NCBI GenBank assembly: GCA_019637685.1
Contig: JAHBVF010000004.1
Coordinates: 62,001 to 126,000, forward strand
DNA: 64,000 nucleotides
Direction: 5' to 3'
Source: Caldilineaceae bacterium
Lineage (GTDB): Bacteria > Chloroflexota > Anaerolineae > Caldilineales > Caldilineaceae
The notes below the pieces were generated by a model. That model was not told the DNA's origin and searched no databases. It saw only the letters and a list, made by a program, of their open reading frames with translations. Shown in pieces: positions 16,337-25,007 of the stretch. The translations under genes were made by a program, and so were the position numbers. The stretch's first letter is position 1. Every line of letters begins with the position of its first letter.

Positions 16337-17554
16337 CTACCGAAGGTGTTTGTCCGCAAAGTCCATAAACTGCTCCCAGTCGTAGGCGGTTACGTCGTGG
16401 CCGCCGGCGCGGATGTGATAGCCGATGCGGCTGGTGATGGGCTGGTGAATGGCGGGCATTGCGTCCGCGGCCAGGCCATCGGTTCCCAACAGGCGATAGA
16501 CCGGGCTGGCTCCTGCCGCGCCCAGAAACTCGCCCCGGGGATCGGCCCACAGGTCTTCCGCCGCGCTGGCCACGTACAACGGACGGGGCGCGACCAATGC
16601 CAGAAGCATATGCTGGTCCACGGGCAGGGCGTCTTCGTTGCCGTTGTAGCGCTGGTGGTTGGCGCAGAACCAGTGGGGAAAGGTGGTGTTGATGCGCTCG
16701 ACGGTTTCGCCGAAACGCCGCCGGGCCAGGGCCGCACCGCCACAGCCGGAGTCATTGGAGATGACCAGTCCAAAACGTTCGTCCTGCGCGCCCGCCCAGA
16801 GCGCGGCCTTGCCCAGCCGGGAGTGACCCAACACCGCTACCCGCCTTGCGTCCACAGCACTCTCCGTCTCCAAATAGTCCAACGCCCGACTCAATCCCCA
16901 GGCCCACGCGCCCAGCGTGCCCCATTCGTCCGCGGCTGGTCGGCTCTGTCCCGGCGCGTAGAAGAGCGGATGCACGCCGTTCTGGAAGCCGTCGTCGTAG
17001 TCCGGGTCCAGATCGCCGCAGTAGGCGGTTGCCACGCCGTAGCCTCGCTCCAGAATGCGCTCGACCGCCCAGCGGTTGGCCTTTGCACCGCGCGCCGCCT
17101 CTGTGGCCCGGTTGTTGACAATCCCGTTTTCGGGGTCAGGCCGCATCCAGACAGCCGAAAGGTGAATGGCCGGGTCCGGGTGGATCGAATGGTTGCCGGA
17201 GAAATTCAGCCCCAGAAAACAGGGCACTGGTCCGGTCGGGTTTGGGGGAAGATAGAGCAGCAGATGGAGTGTCGGGTCGCCTGCCGTATCGCCCAAGTGG
17301 AGCGTCACCTGTTTGCGGGTGGCGCGCCCGCCCAGCGCGCCGGGTGTCTCGTCGGTCACTTCGTAGCGCACAGGCACGGATTGGGTTGGCGTGCGCCCGT
17401 AGACCTCTTCTTCAAAGAGACGCAGAATTTCCGGGCGGCGGCGTTCGCGCCAGTCGGCCGCGTTGGTAACGGGCCTGCCATCCAGCCCCACCAGCGGGTC
17501 GGGCAGGGTGTAGGCGGGCACAAGTGCTTCGTCGTAGATGATTTCGCTTGTCAT
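16337..17554 (-). CDS. Carbohydrate esterase family 15-like (glucuronoyl esterase-type) hydrolase
   Basis: 405-aa alpha/beta hydrolase. The nucleophile motif [19 protein letters not shown] (Ser ~245) and the following [11 protein letters not shown] closely resemble bacterial CE15 enzymes, which cleave glucuronoyl esters linking xylan to lignin; GHDVTAYDW near the C-terminus carries the likely catalytic His. An N-terminal segment with [14 protein letters not shown] and [16 protein letters not shown] is also family-like. I see no signal peptide, so an intracellular role on an imported ester is possible. It lies 3 bp behind the MBL gene and is probably co-transcribed with it. Exact substrate unknown. 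Confidence 0.8.
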   Translation of the reverse strand: MTSEIIYDEALVPAYTLPDPLVGLDGRPVTNAADWRERRRPEILRLFEEEVYGRTPTQSVPVRYEVTDETPGALGGRATRKQVTLHLGDTAGDPTLHLLLYLPPNPTGPVPCFLGLNFSGNHSIHPDPAIHLSAVWMRPDPENGIVNNRATEAARGAKANRWAVERILERGYGVATAYCGDLDPDYDDGFQNGVHPLFYAPGQSRPAADEWGTLGAWAWGLSRALDYLETESAVDARRVAVLGHSRLGKAALWAGAQDERFGLVISNDSGCGGAALARRRFGETVERINTTFPHWFCANHQRYNGNEDALPVDQHMLLALVAPRPLYVASAAEDLWADPRGEFLGAAGASPVYRLLGTDGLAADAMPAIHQPITSRIGYHIRAGGHDVTAYDWEQFMDFADKHLR

Positions 17555-17557
17555 TTC

Positions 17558-18181
17558 CTACATCTCCCAGGTGGCGTCGCCGTGGAAAGCGCCGTGATCT
17601 TTGGCGACAAATGCTTCGATTACCGCGCGTTTGTCCCCCAGGCGAAACGACGGACCGTGGCCGGGATAGCAGAGCGTCGCGTCCGGCCAGGGCAGGACGA
17701 CGTTCTGTAGTGTGTGCAGCGTTGTGCGGAAGTCTTCGCTGCTCCACGTGCGCCCCGGCCCACCCGCAAAAATTGTGTCGCCCACAATCACCCGGCTGTC
17801 ATCTTCTAGCACAAAACAAATCTGGTCCGCGCAGTGGCCGGGGGCTTCCCGCACCAACAGGGAAAAGTTGCCCACCTGCACCTGGTCGCCTTCGGACAGG
17901 TGGCGGCTTGCCTGGGGGTCGAAGTTGTCGACGTGGGGGCCGGGGTGGCATAGCACGGGCACGCCCAGCCGCGTCCGCATTTCTGCCAGCGCGCCGATGT
18001 GATCCCCGTGGGTGTGGGTGAGGAGAATGGCCGTGGGGGTGCTGTCCGCCAGCATTGCAGAGAGGGTGTCCGGGTCCGCGCCGGGGTCGATGAGAACGCT
18101 GGCTGCGCTCTCCGGGCAGCGGAGCGCGTAGGTATTCATGCCCCAGGGACCGACCTGGCGGGTGATGAGTGTGAGTGACAT
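17558..18181 (-). CDS. Metallo-beta-lactamase-fold hydrolase (glyoxalase II-like)
   Basis: 207-aa binuclear metal hydrolase. The metal ligands are visible in THTHGDH (residues 55-61), APGHCADQ, VGDTIFAGG and PGHGPS. The size and the PGHC/GDTIF pattern match the hydroxyacylglutathione-hydrolase/YcbL group, which hydrolyses thioesters, though the substrate cannot be read from sequence. AGGAAT upstream supports the start at 18181; the open frame beyond it is shadow sequence. It is the first gene of a two-gene unit with the CE15-like esterase and is divergent from the glycosyltransferase. Confidence 0.82.
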   Translation of the reverse strand: MSLTLITRQVGPWGMNTYALRCPESAASVLIDPGADPDTLSAMLADSTPTAILLTHTHGDHIGALAEMRTRLGVPVLCHPGPHVDNFDPQASRHLSEGDQVQVGNFSLLVREAPGHCADQICFVLEDDSRVIVGDTIFAGGPGRTWSSEDFRTTLHTLQNVVLPWPDATLCYPGHGPSFRLGDKRAVIEAFVAKDHGAFHGDATWEM

Positions 18182-18228
18182 TGGGATTCCTTTCGGATGG
18201 AAAGTGGCTGCTGCTGCAATCCATTGAA

Positions 18229-18253
18229 CCACAAAGACCCAAAGACACAAAGA
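18229..18253. repeat. ACAAAG-rich dispersed repeat
   Basis: AACCACAAAGACCCAAAGACACAAAG in the MBL/glycosyltransferase spacer matches both arms of the inverted repeat at 28313-28374 and, more loosely, coding sequence at 18957-18980. Confidence 0.55.
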
Positions 18254-18320
18254 AGCACTGATCCCAACCCGTTTCAACGGGCTTCCCATTGCTGGCCCCA
18301 AATCGATTTGCCGAACAGTC

Positions 18321-18350
18321 TTGGCTGAACGGCTGCGTGCCTGCGATAAT
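18321..18350 (+). promoter_or_regulatory. Promoter of the glycosyltransferase gene (leaderless)
   Basis: TTGGCT (18321-18326), an 18-bp spacer and GATAAT (18345-18350). The expected transcription start coincides with the ATG at 18357, and no Shine-Dalgarno sequence is present, so the mRNA is probably leaderless. Confidence 0.4.
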
Positions 18351-18356
18351 TGGGCA

Positions 18357-20030
18357 ATGAGCAATCGTCGCCAATGGCTGGAAAATAATCGTAGCGGTCT
18401 GGCTGTCGCCGGGTTTACTATTTTGGCCGCACTTCTGCGCTTTTCCCTTGTCGGCAGCAAAACTGTCTGGCTGGACGAAGCCTTTAGTATCTGGCTGGCC
18501 CGCCAACCTCTGTGGGAAATGTGGAGCTGGCTGGTGCGCATCGACCAACACCCGCCTCTTTATTATACGCTCCTGCACAGTTGGATCGGGCTATTTGGTG
18601 ATCTGCAGGGAGCTGTGCGCGGGCTGTCTGCCCTGTCCAGCACACTGGCTGTGCCCATCTTCTACGCGGGCGTGTGCCGCTTGACTGATAGACCCACCGC
18701 GCTGATCGCCGCCTTCATTCTGGCTATCTCCCCTTTTCACATCCGCTATGCCCAGGAGGCCCGAATGTATGGCCTGCTCACGCTGGCTGTGGCGGCCGCG
18801 CTCTATTATGTGGCGGTCATTCTGGATGAGCGCGCCGCGCCCCGTCGGGTCTGGTGGGGGCTGGCAATCAGCCAGGCAGCGGTGATGCTGACCCACAACA
18901 CCGCTGCTGTCTATTTCCCGGTGGCGCTGAATTTGGCTGTACTGCTGATTTTTTTTAACGCAAAGGCGCAAAGAGGCAAAGATACGGATTTCTATGAAAC
19001 AACAGATTCTATCCGCGTTGATCCGCTCAATCCGCGTCATCCGCGTGCTATTCTTCGTTCGGGATTTGGACGGCGTTGGCTCCTCTTTCAGGGCGTGGCT
19101 CTGCTGCTCTGGTCGCCCTGGGCCTGGCCGTTTGTCGTTCAGTCCATCGGCGTGGATCGGCAGTTTTGGCTGTTGCCGCCGGACGCAGGAGCGGTGTGGG
19201 ACGCTTTTCGCAACTTCAATTTTGCCTTTTTGCCCGAGTATCTTCCCTTTCAGGCCGGGTGGATGGCCCTTTACACAGGGCTGGCGCTGCTTGGATTCTG
19301 GCGGCTGCGCCGCTCGTCCGCTGCCCGGCTGTTGGGGAGTCTGCTGATTGTGCCCATCGCCATCGCCCTCCTCGTCAGCCTGCGCCGCCCCATCTTCTAC
19401 GACCGCACGTTAATTTGGAGCACGCTGCCCTATTATGCACTCATCGCCGCCGGGATTCGGGCGATTGGCGAAGGAATGGGGAGAAAGAATGAGGGAACGC
19501 AGATTTCACCGATTACGCAGATTACACAGAGACAGAAGGTCGTTCAAAATCTGCGTAACCCGCGTCCTAAAATTACAATCCTTATTCAAATGATCTTTTT
19601 GACAGTCGTGTTTTTTCTGAGTAGTCTGTCGCTGAACGGCTACTATTTCTGGTTCGAAAAGGAAGGCTGGGACAAGGCCGCTGCCTATGTGGCCGAAAAT
19701 GTGCAGCCGGACGATCTGATTGTCTTCAATGCTACGTGGGCACAAATCCCCTTCGAATATTACTACCGTCACTACGGCCTGGACACGGAACTGCGCGGTC
19801 TGCCTGTGGATCTTTTTGACCGGGGCGTGCTGGAGCCGCTGATGGAGCCGAGCGACATCCCCTATCTCCACCAACTGGTGGACGACAGACCCCGGCTCTG
19901 GCTGGTCTATTCCCACGGCTGGTACACGGACGCCCAGCAGATTATTCCCCTGGAGATTGGGCGTGCGCTGCAGGAGACCAGCCGAAAACATTTCGTCGGA
20001 TTGGAACTGGTCCGCTACGAGGCGCGCTGA
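18357..20030 (+). CDS. Polytopic glycosyltransferase (GT39/ArnT-like, GT-C fold)
   Basis: 557-aa membrane glycosyltransferase that would use a lipid-linked sugar donor. The first loop contains WLDEAFS, with the Asp-Glu pair typical of the GT-C fold, followed by QHPPLYY and SPFHIRYAQEARMY, both hallmarks of the PMT/ArnT-like family. Around ten hydrophobic helices run to about residue 430; the C-terminal part is extracytoplasmic (NATWAQIPFEYYYRHYG). Two loops hold repeat-derived inserts: NAKAQRGKD...LNPRHPRAILRS (18957-19053) and TQISPITQITQRQ...LRNPRP (19497-19565). The start at 18357 gives a short cytoplasmic N-terminus; an earlier frame start at 18321 overlaps the promoter. Acceptor unknown. 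Confidence 0.82.
   Translation: MSNRRQWLENNRSGLAVAGFTILAALLRFSLVGSKTVWLDEAFSIWLARQPLWEMWSWLVRIDQHPPLYYTLLHSWIGLFGDLQGAVRGLSALSSTLAVPIFYAGVCRLTDRPTALIAAFILAISPFHIRYAQEARMYGLLTLAVAAALYYVAVILDERAAPRRVWWGLAISQAAVMLTHNTAAVYFPVALNLAVLLIFFNAKAQRGKDTDFYETTDSIRVDPLNPRHPRAILRSGFGRRWLLFQGVALLLWSPWAWPFVVQSIGVDRQFWLLPPDAGAVWDAFRNFNFAFLPEYLPFQAGWMALYTGLALLGFWRLRRSSAARLLGSLLIVPIAIALLVSLRRPIFYDRTLIWSTLPYYALIAAGIRAIGEGMGRKNEGTQISPITQITQRQKVVQNLRNPRPKITILIQMIFLTVVFFLSSLSLNGYYFWFEKEGWDKAAAYVAENVQPDDLIVFNATWAQIPFEYYYRHYGLDTELRGLPVDLFDRGVLEPLMEPSDIPYLHQLVDDRPRLWLVYSHGWYTDAQQIIPLEIGRALQETSRKHFVGLELVRYEAR
18957..19053. repeat. Dispersed-repeat insert within the glycosyltransferase gene (first)
   Basis: Begins AACGCAAAGGCGCAAAGAGG and ends with CTCAATCCGCGTCATCCGCG (19026-19045), which is identical to a stretch of the dnaE insert at 6918-6937. 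Translated in frame as a hydrophilic loop between hydrophobic helices. Confidence 0.75.
19497..19565. repeat. Dispersed-repeat insert within the glycosyltransferase gene (second)
   Basis: ACGCAGATT...GATTACGCAGATTACACAGA units match the intergenic repeat at 51570-51600 (AACAGATTACGCAGATTCT). Translated in frame as a Thr/Gln-rich loop before the last helix. Confidence 0.65.
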
Positions 20031-20055
20031 ATCGGTTGCGGGTTTTATTCACTGA

Positions 20056-20180
20056 TTCCACTGCAAAAAGGTCAATTTCTCCCGCGGAGACGCGGAGTCG
20101 CAGAGGATTTCAGGAGAGAATCCTTCTTTTTATCAGCGTTTATTCGTGTCTATCAGTGGCTCAAAAGGCTTTTTGCAGTA
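20056..20180. repeat. Composite repeat element with CTGCAAAAAG ends
   Basis: CTGCAAAAAG (20061-20070) pairs with CTTTTTGCAG (20169-20178). Inside are GCGGAGACGCGGAG and ATCAGTGGCTC units. A sister element lies at 37088-37217. This fills most of the 287-bp spacer before rluB. Confidence 0.6.
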
Positions 20181-20317
20181 GAGCCATTCACTGATTCCCA
20201 TTCCAAACTCCCCCTCCATCTGTGGTATTATAGAGTCCCTACAGGGCAAAATCCGTATGAATCCTGGATGGCTGTGCAGTTCCGTGTCCGTTTTTTTTAT
20301 GATGTGCCGGGGTAGAA

Positions 20318-21130
20318 ATGAGTGAAGAACGCTTGCAAAAAGTAATGGCCGGGGCTGGGGTTGCCAGCCGCCGGGCCAGCGAAAAAATGATCGAAGCCGG
20401 TCGGGTGTCGGTGAACGGACGCGTTGTGACCGAAATGGGCGTGAAAGTGGACCTCTCCAAAGACAAAGTGATGGTGGACGGCAAACCCCTGCGTACCAGC
20501 GACCGTCACGTATACGTCAAAGTTCACAAGCCCAAAGGGATGCTCAGCGACATCGGCGGGCGAACCGATGGGCGGCCCACAGTGGCTGATCTGCTGCCGC
20601 CGGGTGTGGGCCGGGTCTTCCCGGTGGGCAGGCTGGACCTGAACAGCGAAGGACTGGTGCTCCTCACCGATGACGGCGAGCTGGCCCACCGGCTGACCCA
20701 TCCCCGCTATGAGCACCCCAAAACATATTTTGTGCTCATCGACACCTTCCCCGGCGAAGAGGCGCTCAACCGTTTGCGCAACGGTGTGGAGCTGGAAACC
20801 GGGCGCACAGCACCGGCCCAGGTGGAAGTCGTCGACAGTCCGCCCGCGGGGCTGATTCTGGACGAGGGCTATCGGCGGGGAACCTGGCTGCGCATTGTCC
20901 TGCGCGAGGGAAAAAAGCGGCAGATTCGCCATATGATTGGGGCTGTCGATCTCTTTTTGCACCGGCTGGTGCGCTGGTCGATTGGCCCGCTCACACTTGC
21001 CCAATTGCCACCGAGCCAGTCTGCGCACCTGGCCAAAGGCGAACTGGCCTCTCTGCGGGATATGGCCGAGAGCAAACGCAAAACCCGCGGCACTGGTCGC
21101 TCGTCGCGTTCTGCTCCCCGCCGGCGTTAG
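20318..21130 (+). CDS. rluB: 23S rRNA pseudouridine synthase, RsuA/RluB family
   Basis: 270 aa. An N-terminal S4 RNA-binding domain (RLQKVMAGAGVASRRASEKMI, GRVSVNGRVV) is followed by the catalytic domain with GRLDLNSEGLVLLTDDGELAHRL, which contains the catalytic Asp, and the C-terminal RIVLREGKKRQIRHM. These are the hallmarks of RluB/RsuA enzymes that convert a uridine in rRNA to pseudouridine; 23S U2605 is the usual RluB target and is inferred here. The last ~30 residues are Arg/Ser-rich. A TGTGGTATTATA box at 20221 is a possible promoter. cmk follows after 75 bp with its own extended -10. Confidence 0.9.
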   Translation: MSEERLQKVMAGAGVASRRASEKMIEAGRVSVNGRVVTEMGVKVDLSKDKVMVDGKPLRTSDRHVYVKVHKPKGMLSDIGGRTDGRPTVADLLPPGVGRVFPVGRLDLNSEGLVLLTDDGELAHRLTHPRYEHPKTYFVLIDTFPGEEALNRLRNGVELETGRTAPAQVEVVDSPPAGLILDEGYRRGTWLRIVLREGKKRQIRHMIGAVDLFLHRLVRWSIGPLTLAQLPPSQSAHLAKGELASLRDMAESKRKTRGTGRSSRSAPRRR

Positions 21131-21134
21131 CCTG

Positions 21135-21143
21135 TGGTATAAT
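21135..21143 (+). promoter_or_regulatory. Extended -10 promoter of cmk
   Basis: TGGTATAAT (TG-n-TATAAT), just after the rluB stop codon; no clear -35. The same TGG-TATAMT form appears at 23094, 26299 and 35755. Confidence 0.55.
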
Positions 21144-21205
21144 TTGCCAATGTTCGGCCTTCGCCTCTGAATACCTGTTCAACCATTCCAATATCGGGAG
21201 CTGCT

Positions 21206-21964
21206 GTGAAGCCAGCCACAATCACCGCGCCAACATCAGACCAGGCCAGGGGGCCGGGCGTCATTGCCATCGACGGCCCCGCGGCTTCTGGCAAAAGTAC
21301 AGTCGGCTTCGCTGTGGCTGGTCTCTTCAACTATCTCTTTTTTGACACAGGCGCAATGTATCGGGTGGTCACCTGGGCTGCGCTGGATCAGGGCACGGAC
21401 CCCCACAACGATGCAGCCGTTGGCACATTGGCCGAGGAGTTGGATATTGCCATTCTGCCCGTGGGCACGGCCAGGGATGGCCGCCATCTGACTGTTCTTG
21501 TCGAGGGACAGGATGTAACTTGGGCCATCCGCTCGCCAGAGGTGGACCAAAATGTCTCGGCTGTGGCCGCGGTTCCCCGGGTGCGGGCGGCCCTTTCCCA
21601 ACACCAGCGACAGATCGGCGCGCAATATGCCCACGGCTTCGCGGGCATGCACGGGATTGTAATGGTGGGCCGGGACATCGGCACGGTTGTCCTGCCCGAC
21701 GCACCCCTGAAAATCTATCTGGACGCGCCGGTGGAAGAACGCGCCAACCGCCGATTTCTGGAAATGGAAAAACGGGGCAAGACGACTTCCTTTGCCCAGG
21801 TGCTGGCTGATATGCAGGAGCGGGACCGGATCGACAGCCAGCGGGCCATCGCACCCCTGCGCCCCGCCGAAGACGCGCATATCATCAGCACTGCCGGTCT
21901 GGGCGTTTTGGAGATTGTCGAACGTATCGTTGCCCTGGCAAAAGCAACCTGTGGCGCTGACTGA
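21206..21964 (+). CDS. cmk: Cytidylate kinase
   Basis: 252 aa; phosphorylates CMP/dCMP with ATP. Visible are the P-loop IDGPAASGKST (residues ~22-32), the acceptor-binding DTGAMYR, VDQNVSAVA, MVGRDIGTVVLPDAPLKIYLDA and EERANRR, all standard for bacterial Cmk. The start is a GTG at 21206 with CGGGAG 5 nt upstream; the first 15 residues precede the conserved domain. An rluB-cmk order is a common neighbourhood. The open frame on the opposite strand across cmk and the E1 gene is shadow. Confidence 0.93.
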   Translation: MKPATITAPTSDQARGPGVIAIDGPAASGKSTVGFAVAGLFNYLFFDTGAMYRVVTWAALDQGTDPHNDAAVGTLAEELDIAILPVGTARDGRHLTVLVEGQDVTWAIRSPEVDQNVSAVAAVPRVRAALSQHQRQIGAQYAHGFAGMHGIVMVGRDIGTVVLPDAPLKIYLDAPVEERANRRFLEMEKRGKTTSFAQVLADMQERDRIDSQRAIAPLRPAEDAHIISTAGLGVLEIVERIVALAKATCGAD

Positions 21965-22066
21965 ATCTGTCCAAACCGCGCAACGGGTCTCAACGCCCGC
22001 ATCATTGTGAAACCGTTCACTGATTGACTGACAACCCATCCCATCACCCCACGACACGACAACCTC

Positions 22067-23038
22067 ATGAACTACACCCTCACTGCCGAACAGAAACTGG
22101 AAATCTACTATTGGATGACCCTCACCCGCACCTTTGACGAGCGGATGGTCAATCTTTACCGCCAGGGGCGGGGGCTGGGCGGCGCTTTCAGCCAGCGGGG
22201 CCACGAGGCCATTTCTGTGGCCGTGGGCTATGCCCTGGAGCCGGAAGACATTGTGGCGCCCATGCACCGGGATTTGGGCACGTATATGCTGCGGGGCACG
22301 ACACCGCGCCGGGTCTTCGCCAACCTTCTGGGTCGGGAGACGGGCATCACCCGGGGCCGGGACGCCAACCTGCACGGCGCGGGGGATATGAGCCTGGGCA
22401 TTATCGGCTTTATTAGCCACCTGCCCCTGTCTCTGCCTGTTGCTCTGGGCGCGGCCATGAGCTTTCGCTATCGCAACGAACCCCGCGTCGCGCTCACCTT
22501 TTGTGGCGACGGTTCGGCCAGCGCCGGCCTCTTCCACGAGACAGTCAATATGGCCGCGCTCTACAATGCGCCCTATGTGTTGATTCTGGAGAACAACCAG
22601 TACGCCTATTCCACGCCCGTCAGCAAACAGACCCGTGTGACCGATCTGGCGGAACGGGCTGGCGGGTATGGCATCCCCGGTGTGATTGTGGACGGCAACG
22701 ATGTGGAAGCCGTCTATGCGGCCGTGAAGGAGGCAATCGAGCAGGCGCGGGCAGGCGGTGGCCCTTCGCTTGTCGAAACCAAAACCATGCGAATGCTGGG
22801 CCACGCCATCCACGACGGCGCGGAATACGTGCCCCGGGAACTGTTGGCCGAATGGGAGGCCAAAGACCCGGTCGTGCGTTTCGCGCAGAAGCTGGTGGAG
22901 AGCGGTGTCACCGATCGGGACGAACTGGACGAGATCGACCACCGGGCCGCGGCTGAGATCGAAGATGCCATCGACTACGCCGAGGCCAGCCCCTTCCCCG
23001 ATCCCGCCACTGTAGAAGAGGGCGTCTACGCGGAATAG
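22067..23038 (+). CDS. pdhA: 2-oxo acid dehydrogenase E1 component, alpha subunit (orphan)
   Basis: 323-aa thiamine-diphosphate enzyme of the PdhA/BkdA1/AcoA family. The ThDP-Mg motif is visible as FCGDGSASAGLFHE...LENNQYA (about residues 145-180), and the E1-alpha phosphorylation-loop analogue STPVSKQT follows. It would decarboxylate pyruvate, acetoin or a branched 2-oxo acid and transfer the acyl group to E2, but only together with an E1-beta subunit. No E1-beta, E2 or E3 gene is adjacent: cmk lies upstream and the mgtE leader downstream. The subunit must therefore pair with a partner encoded elsewhere, and the substrate cannot be assigned. Confidence 0.85.
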   Translation: MNYTLTAEQKLEIYYWMTLTRTFDERMVNLYRQGRGLGGAFSQRGHEAISVAVGYALEPEDIVAPMHRDLGTYMLRGTTPRRVFANLLGRETGITRGRDANLHGAGDMSLGIIGFISHLPLSLPVALGAAMSFRYRNEPRVALTFCGDGSASAGLFHETVNMAALYNAPYVLILENNQYAYSTPVSKQTRVTDLAERAGGYGIPGVIVDGNDVEAVYAAVKEAIEQARAGGGPSLVETKTMRMLGHAIHDGAEYVPRELLAEWEAKDPVVRFAQKLVESGVTDRDELDEIDHRAAAEIEDAIDYAEASPFPDPATVEEGVYAE

Positions 23039-23093
23039 ACCAATCGGTGACGCATTTGATTGATTTGGCTCGGCCTGCATTTCTCTTTCTTTG

Positions 23094-23102
23094 TGGTATA
23101 CT
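23094..23102 (+). promoter_or_regulatory. Extended -10 promoter of the mgtE leader
   Basis: TGGTATACT, with no clear -35. Transcription would begin near 23109, about 475 nt before the mgtE start, leaving a long untranslated leader. Confidence 0.5.
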
Positions 23103-23108
23103 GCCTGT

Positions 23109-23492
23109 TGTCTGACAAGTTGAATGAACGCGCAGCGGATGATTGTTGATTCGTATAGCGACGGAGACCTGCAAGGGTAATATTGTATCGTGAACGTGTA
23201 TCAAACTTTTCCGGCAGACAGTCAGCCGGAGCCTGACAGTACAAAGCCTCCCCCTGTTTGCATGGAACAGGGCGTGTCGGGTGTGGATTCCCCGGTACGC
23301 ATTGGGAGGACGCTGTTGGGCAACCCATCAACTGAAGAAGAAATGTCGAGCGGAGTGGCAGACCGGAGCTGGCCTGGGCAATGCAGGCGGGAAGGAAGAC
23401 TGACGCTGTAATACGCGGCCAGGGATTTTCGTGCCCGCTGTGCGCGGTTAAGCTGTGTGTCACAATGCCGACCAGAAATGGTCGGTTTTTTT
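23109..23492 (+). ncRNA. Candidate structured leader RNA upstream of mgtE
   Basis: About 380 nt between an extended -10 promoter and an intrinsic terminator, with no convincing ORF. It contains several potential stems, for example GGCAGACAGTCAGCCGG, GTTGGGCAACCCATCAAC and GACCGGAGCTGGCC. Placement before a magnesium transporter suggests a metal-sensing attenuator. I could not match the conserved M-box (ykoK) blocks, so the class is unassigned; an independent small RNA is equally possible. Confidence 0.4.
23468..23492 (+). terminator. Intrinsic terminator within the mgtE leader
   Basis: CCGACC-AGAAAT-GGTCGG followed by seven T. It lies ~90 bp before the mgtE start, so read-through or antitermination is needed unless a second promoter exists. 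Confidence 0.75.
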
Positions 23493-23583
23493 GTTGCCCG
23501 GTGAAGGTTGCCTGCAGCCTGTCCCAACGGAACGTCACCGCTCTCACAGCCATCCACCGCACGCCGGGGAAGGAGTAAGTCAA

Positions 23584-24936
23584 ATGGTCGATCCCGTGGA
23601 AGTACAGGACATCCTTACACAGGTGGGCAGCCTGCTGGATGCAGGGGAAACCAGCGAAGCCATCCAGATTTTGCAAGATCTGCACCCCGCGGACAGTTCG
23701 GAAATTCTCTATGATTTGTCCTCGGAATATCAGTCTATTCTCCTGCGCCAGATGGAGGACGAGCAGGCCGCGGATATGCTGGAGGAGATGGATGAAGAGG
23801 AGATGGCCGAGGTGGTCCAGAACCTCTCGGTGGGCGAACTGGCCGACATTCTGGACGAGATGGAACCGGATATGGCCGCCGACCTCCTGGGCGAATTCAC
23901 CGAGGAACAGACCGCGGCCCTGCTGGAAGAGATGGAAGAGGCCGACGACGTAGCCCCGCTCCTGGCCTATCCAGAGGACACCGCGGGGGGCATTATGAAT
24001 ACCCCCCGCCACATGCTGCGCCGCCAGATGACAGCAGCCCAGGCCATGTCCTTTCTGCGCGAGCACTACGCGGACGAGCACGACCTCTACTATTTATATG
24101 TGCTGGATCGCCACCGACGGCTGGTGGGTATTGTCAGCCTCCGTGCCCTCGTCCTCGCCCTGCCGGATCAAACCCTCGACGAAATTATGGATCGGGATGT
24201 GCTGACAGTGCGGGCCGAAGCCGATCAGGAGGAGGTGGCCCGGCTGCTGGCCCGCTACAATCTGCTCGCCCTGCCAGTGGTGGACGAAGAAGATCACCTG
24301 CTGGGTCTGGTGTCGGTGGACGATGTGGTGGATGTGTTGGAAGAGGAGGCCACGGAAGATATCTATCGTCTGGCCCAGGTGAGCGGGGATGCCGAGATTT
24401 TCAGCCCCATCCATCGATCGGTGGGCAACCGGCTGCCCTGGCTGGTGGTGAATATGGGCACAGCTTTTTTGGCGTCCAGTGTGGTGGCGCTGTTTGAAGG
24501 GACGATTGCCCAGGCCGCGCTCCTGGCCGCGTTTATGCCGATTGTGGCGGGGCAGGGCGGCAACGCGGGAACCCAGACAATGACGATTATGATTCGCTCC
24601 TTGGCGCTGGGCGAGTTGGAACTGCGGGATACCTGGCGCGCGCTGCTCCACGAAATTATTGTGGGGTTGATCCACGGGCTGGTGATTGGTCTGTGTGTAG
24701 GACTGATCGCCTGGTTCTGGAAGGGGAATGCGGTGTTGGGGATGGTGATTGGGGCGGCAATGCTGGGGAATCTGCTGGTGGCCGCTTTTGCCGGTGTGTT
24801 AATACCCATGCTGCTGCGCTGGTTGAATATTGACCCGGCTCTGGCCTCCGGTGTCTTTGTCACCACTGCCACCGATGTCCTCGGCTTTGGCCTCTTTCTG
24901 GGGCTGGCGAGCTATTACATTGCCTGGCTGGTGTGA
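23584..24936 (+). CDS. mgtE: Magnesium transporter MgtE
   Basis: 450-aa Mg2+ channel/transporter. Domains in order: an acidic N-terminal superhelical domain with repeated LLEEM.EADD, AADML and ADLLGEF units (residues ~1-130); a CBS pair (~135-255; [19 protein letters not shown] and [19 protein letters not shown]); and a five-helix membrane domain with the signature [16 protein letters not shown] and the C-terminal [17 protein letters not shown]. In characterised MgtE proteins, cytosolic Mg2+ closes the pore by binding the acidic N and CBS domains. AAGGAG (23571-23576) sets the start at 23584. Probably regulated by the leader and terminator just upstream. Confidence 0.95.
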   Translation: MVDPVEVQDILTQVGSLLDAGETSEAIQILQDLHPADSSEILYDLSSEYQSILLRQMEDEQAADMLEEMDEEEMAEVVQNLSVGELADILDEMEPDMAADLLGEFTEEQTAALLEEMEEADDVAPLLAYPEDTAGGIMNTPRHMLRRQMTAAQAMSFLREHYADEHDLYYLYVLDRHRRLVGIVSLRALVLALPDQTLDEIMDRDVLTVRAEADQEEVARLLARYNLLALPVVDEEDHLLGLVSVDDVVDVLEEEATEDIYRLAQVSGDAEIFSPIHRSVGNRLPWLVVNMGTAFLASSVVALFEGTIAQAALLAAFMPIVAGQGGNAGTQTMTIMIRSLALGELELRDTWRALLHEIIVGLIHGLVIGLCVGLIAWFWKGNAVLGMVIGAAMLGNLLVAAFAGVLIPMLLRWLNIDPALASGVFVTTATDVLGFGLFLGLASYYIAWLV

Positions 24937-24940
24937 ATCG

Positions 24941-25005
24941 GACCGCGGACGACCGACCGCAGACCGCCGATAAGACAGTCCCACGGTCCGCGGTCCGCCG
25001 TCTGC
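24941..25005. repeat. GC-rich inverted repeat between mgtE and the aminotransferase
   Basis: GGACCGCGGACGACCGACCGCAG on the left partly pairs with CACGGTCCGCGGTCCGCCGTCTGCCGTC on the right. It separates two convergent genes and could terminate both, although it lacks T-runs; it has the look of a dispersed repeat. Confidence 0.5.
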
Positions 25006-25007
25006 CG

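Noticed and set aside
21236..23080. 614-codon minus-strand frame across cmk and the E1-alpha gene
   Set aside because: Spans two unrelated, well-supported plus-strand genes; composition is that of an antisense frame.
23109..23583. M-box (ykoK) or cobalamin riboswitch before mgtE
   Set aside because: I looked for the conserved blocks of both and could not find them; kept only as an unassigned leader.
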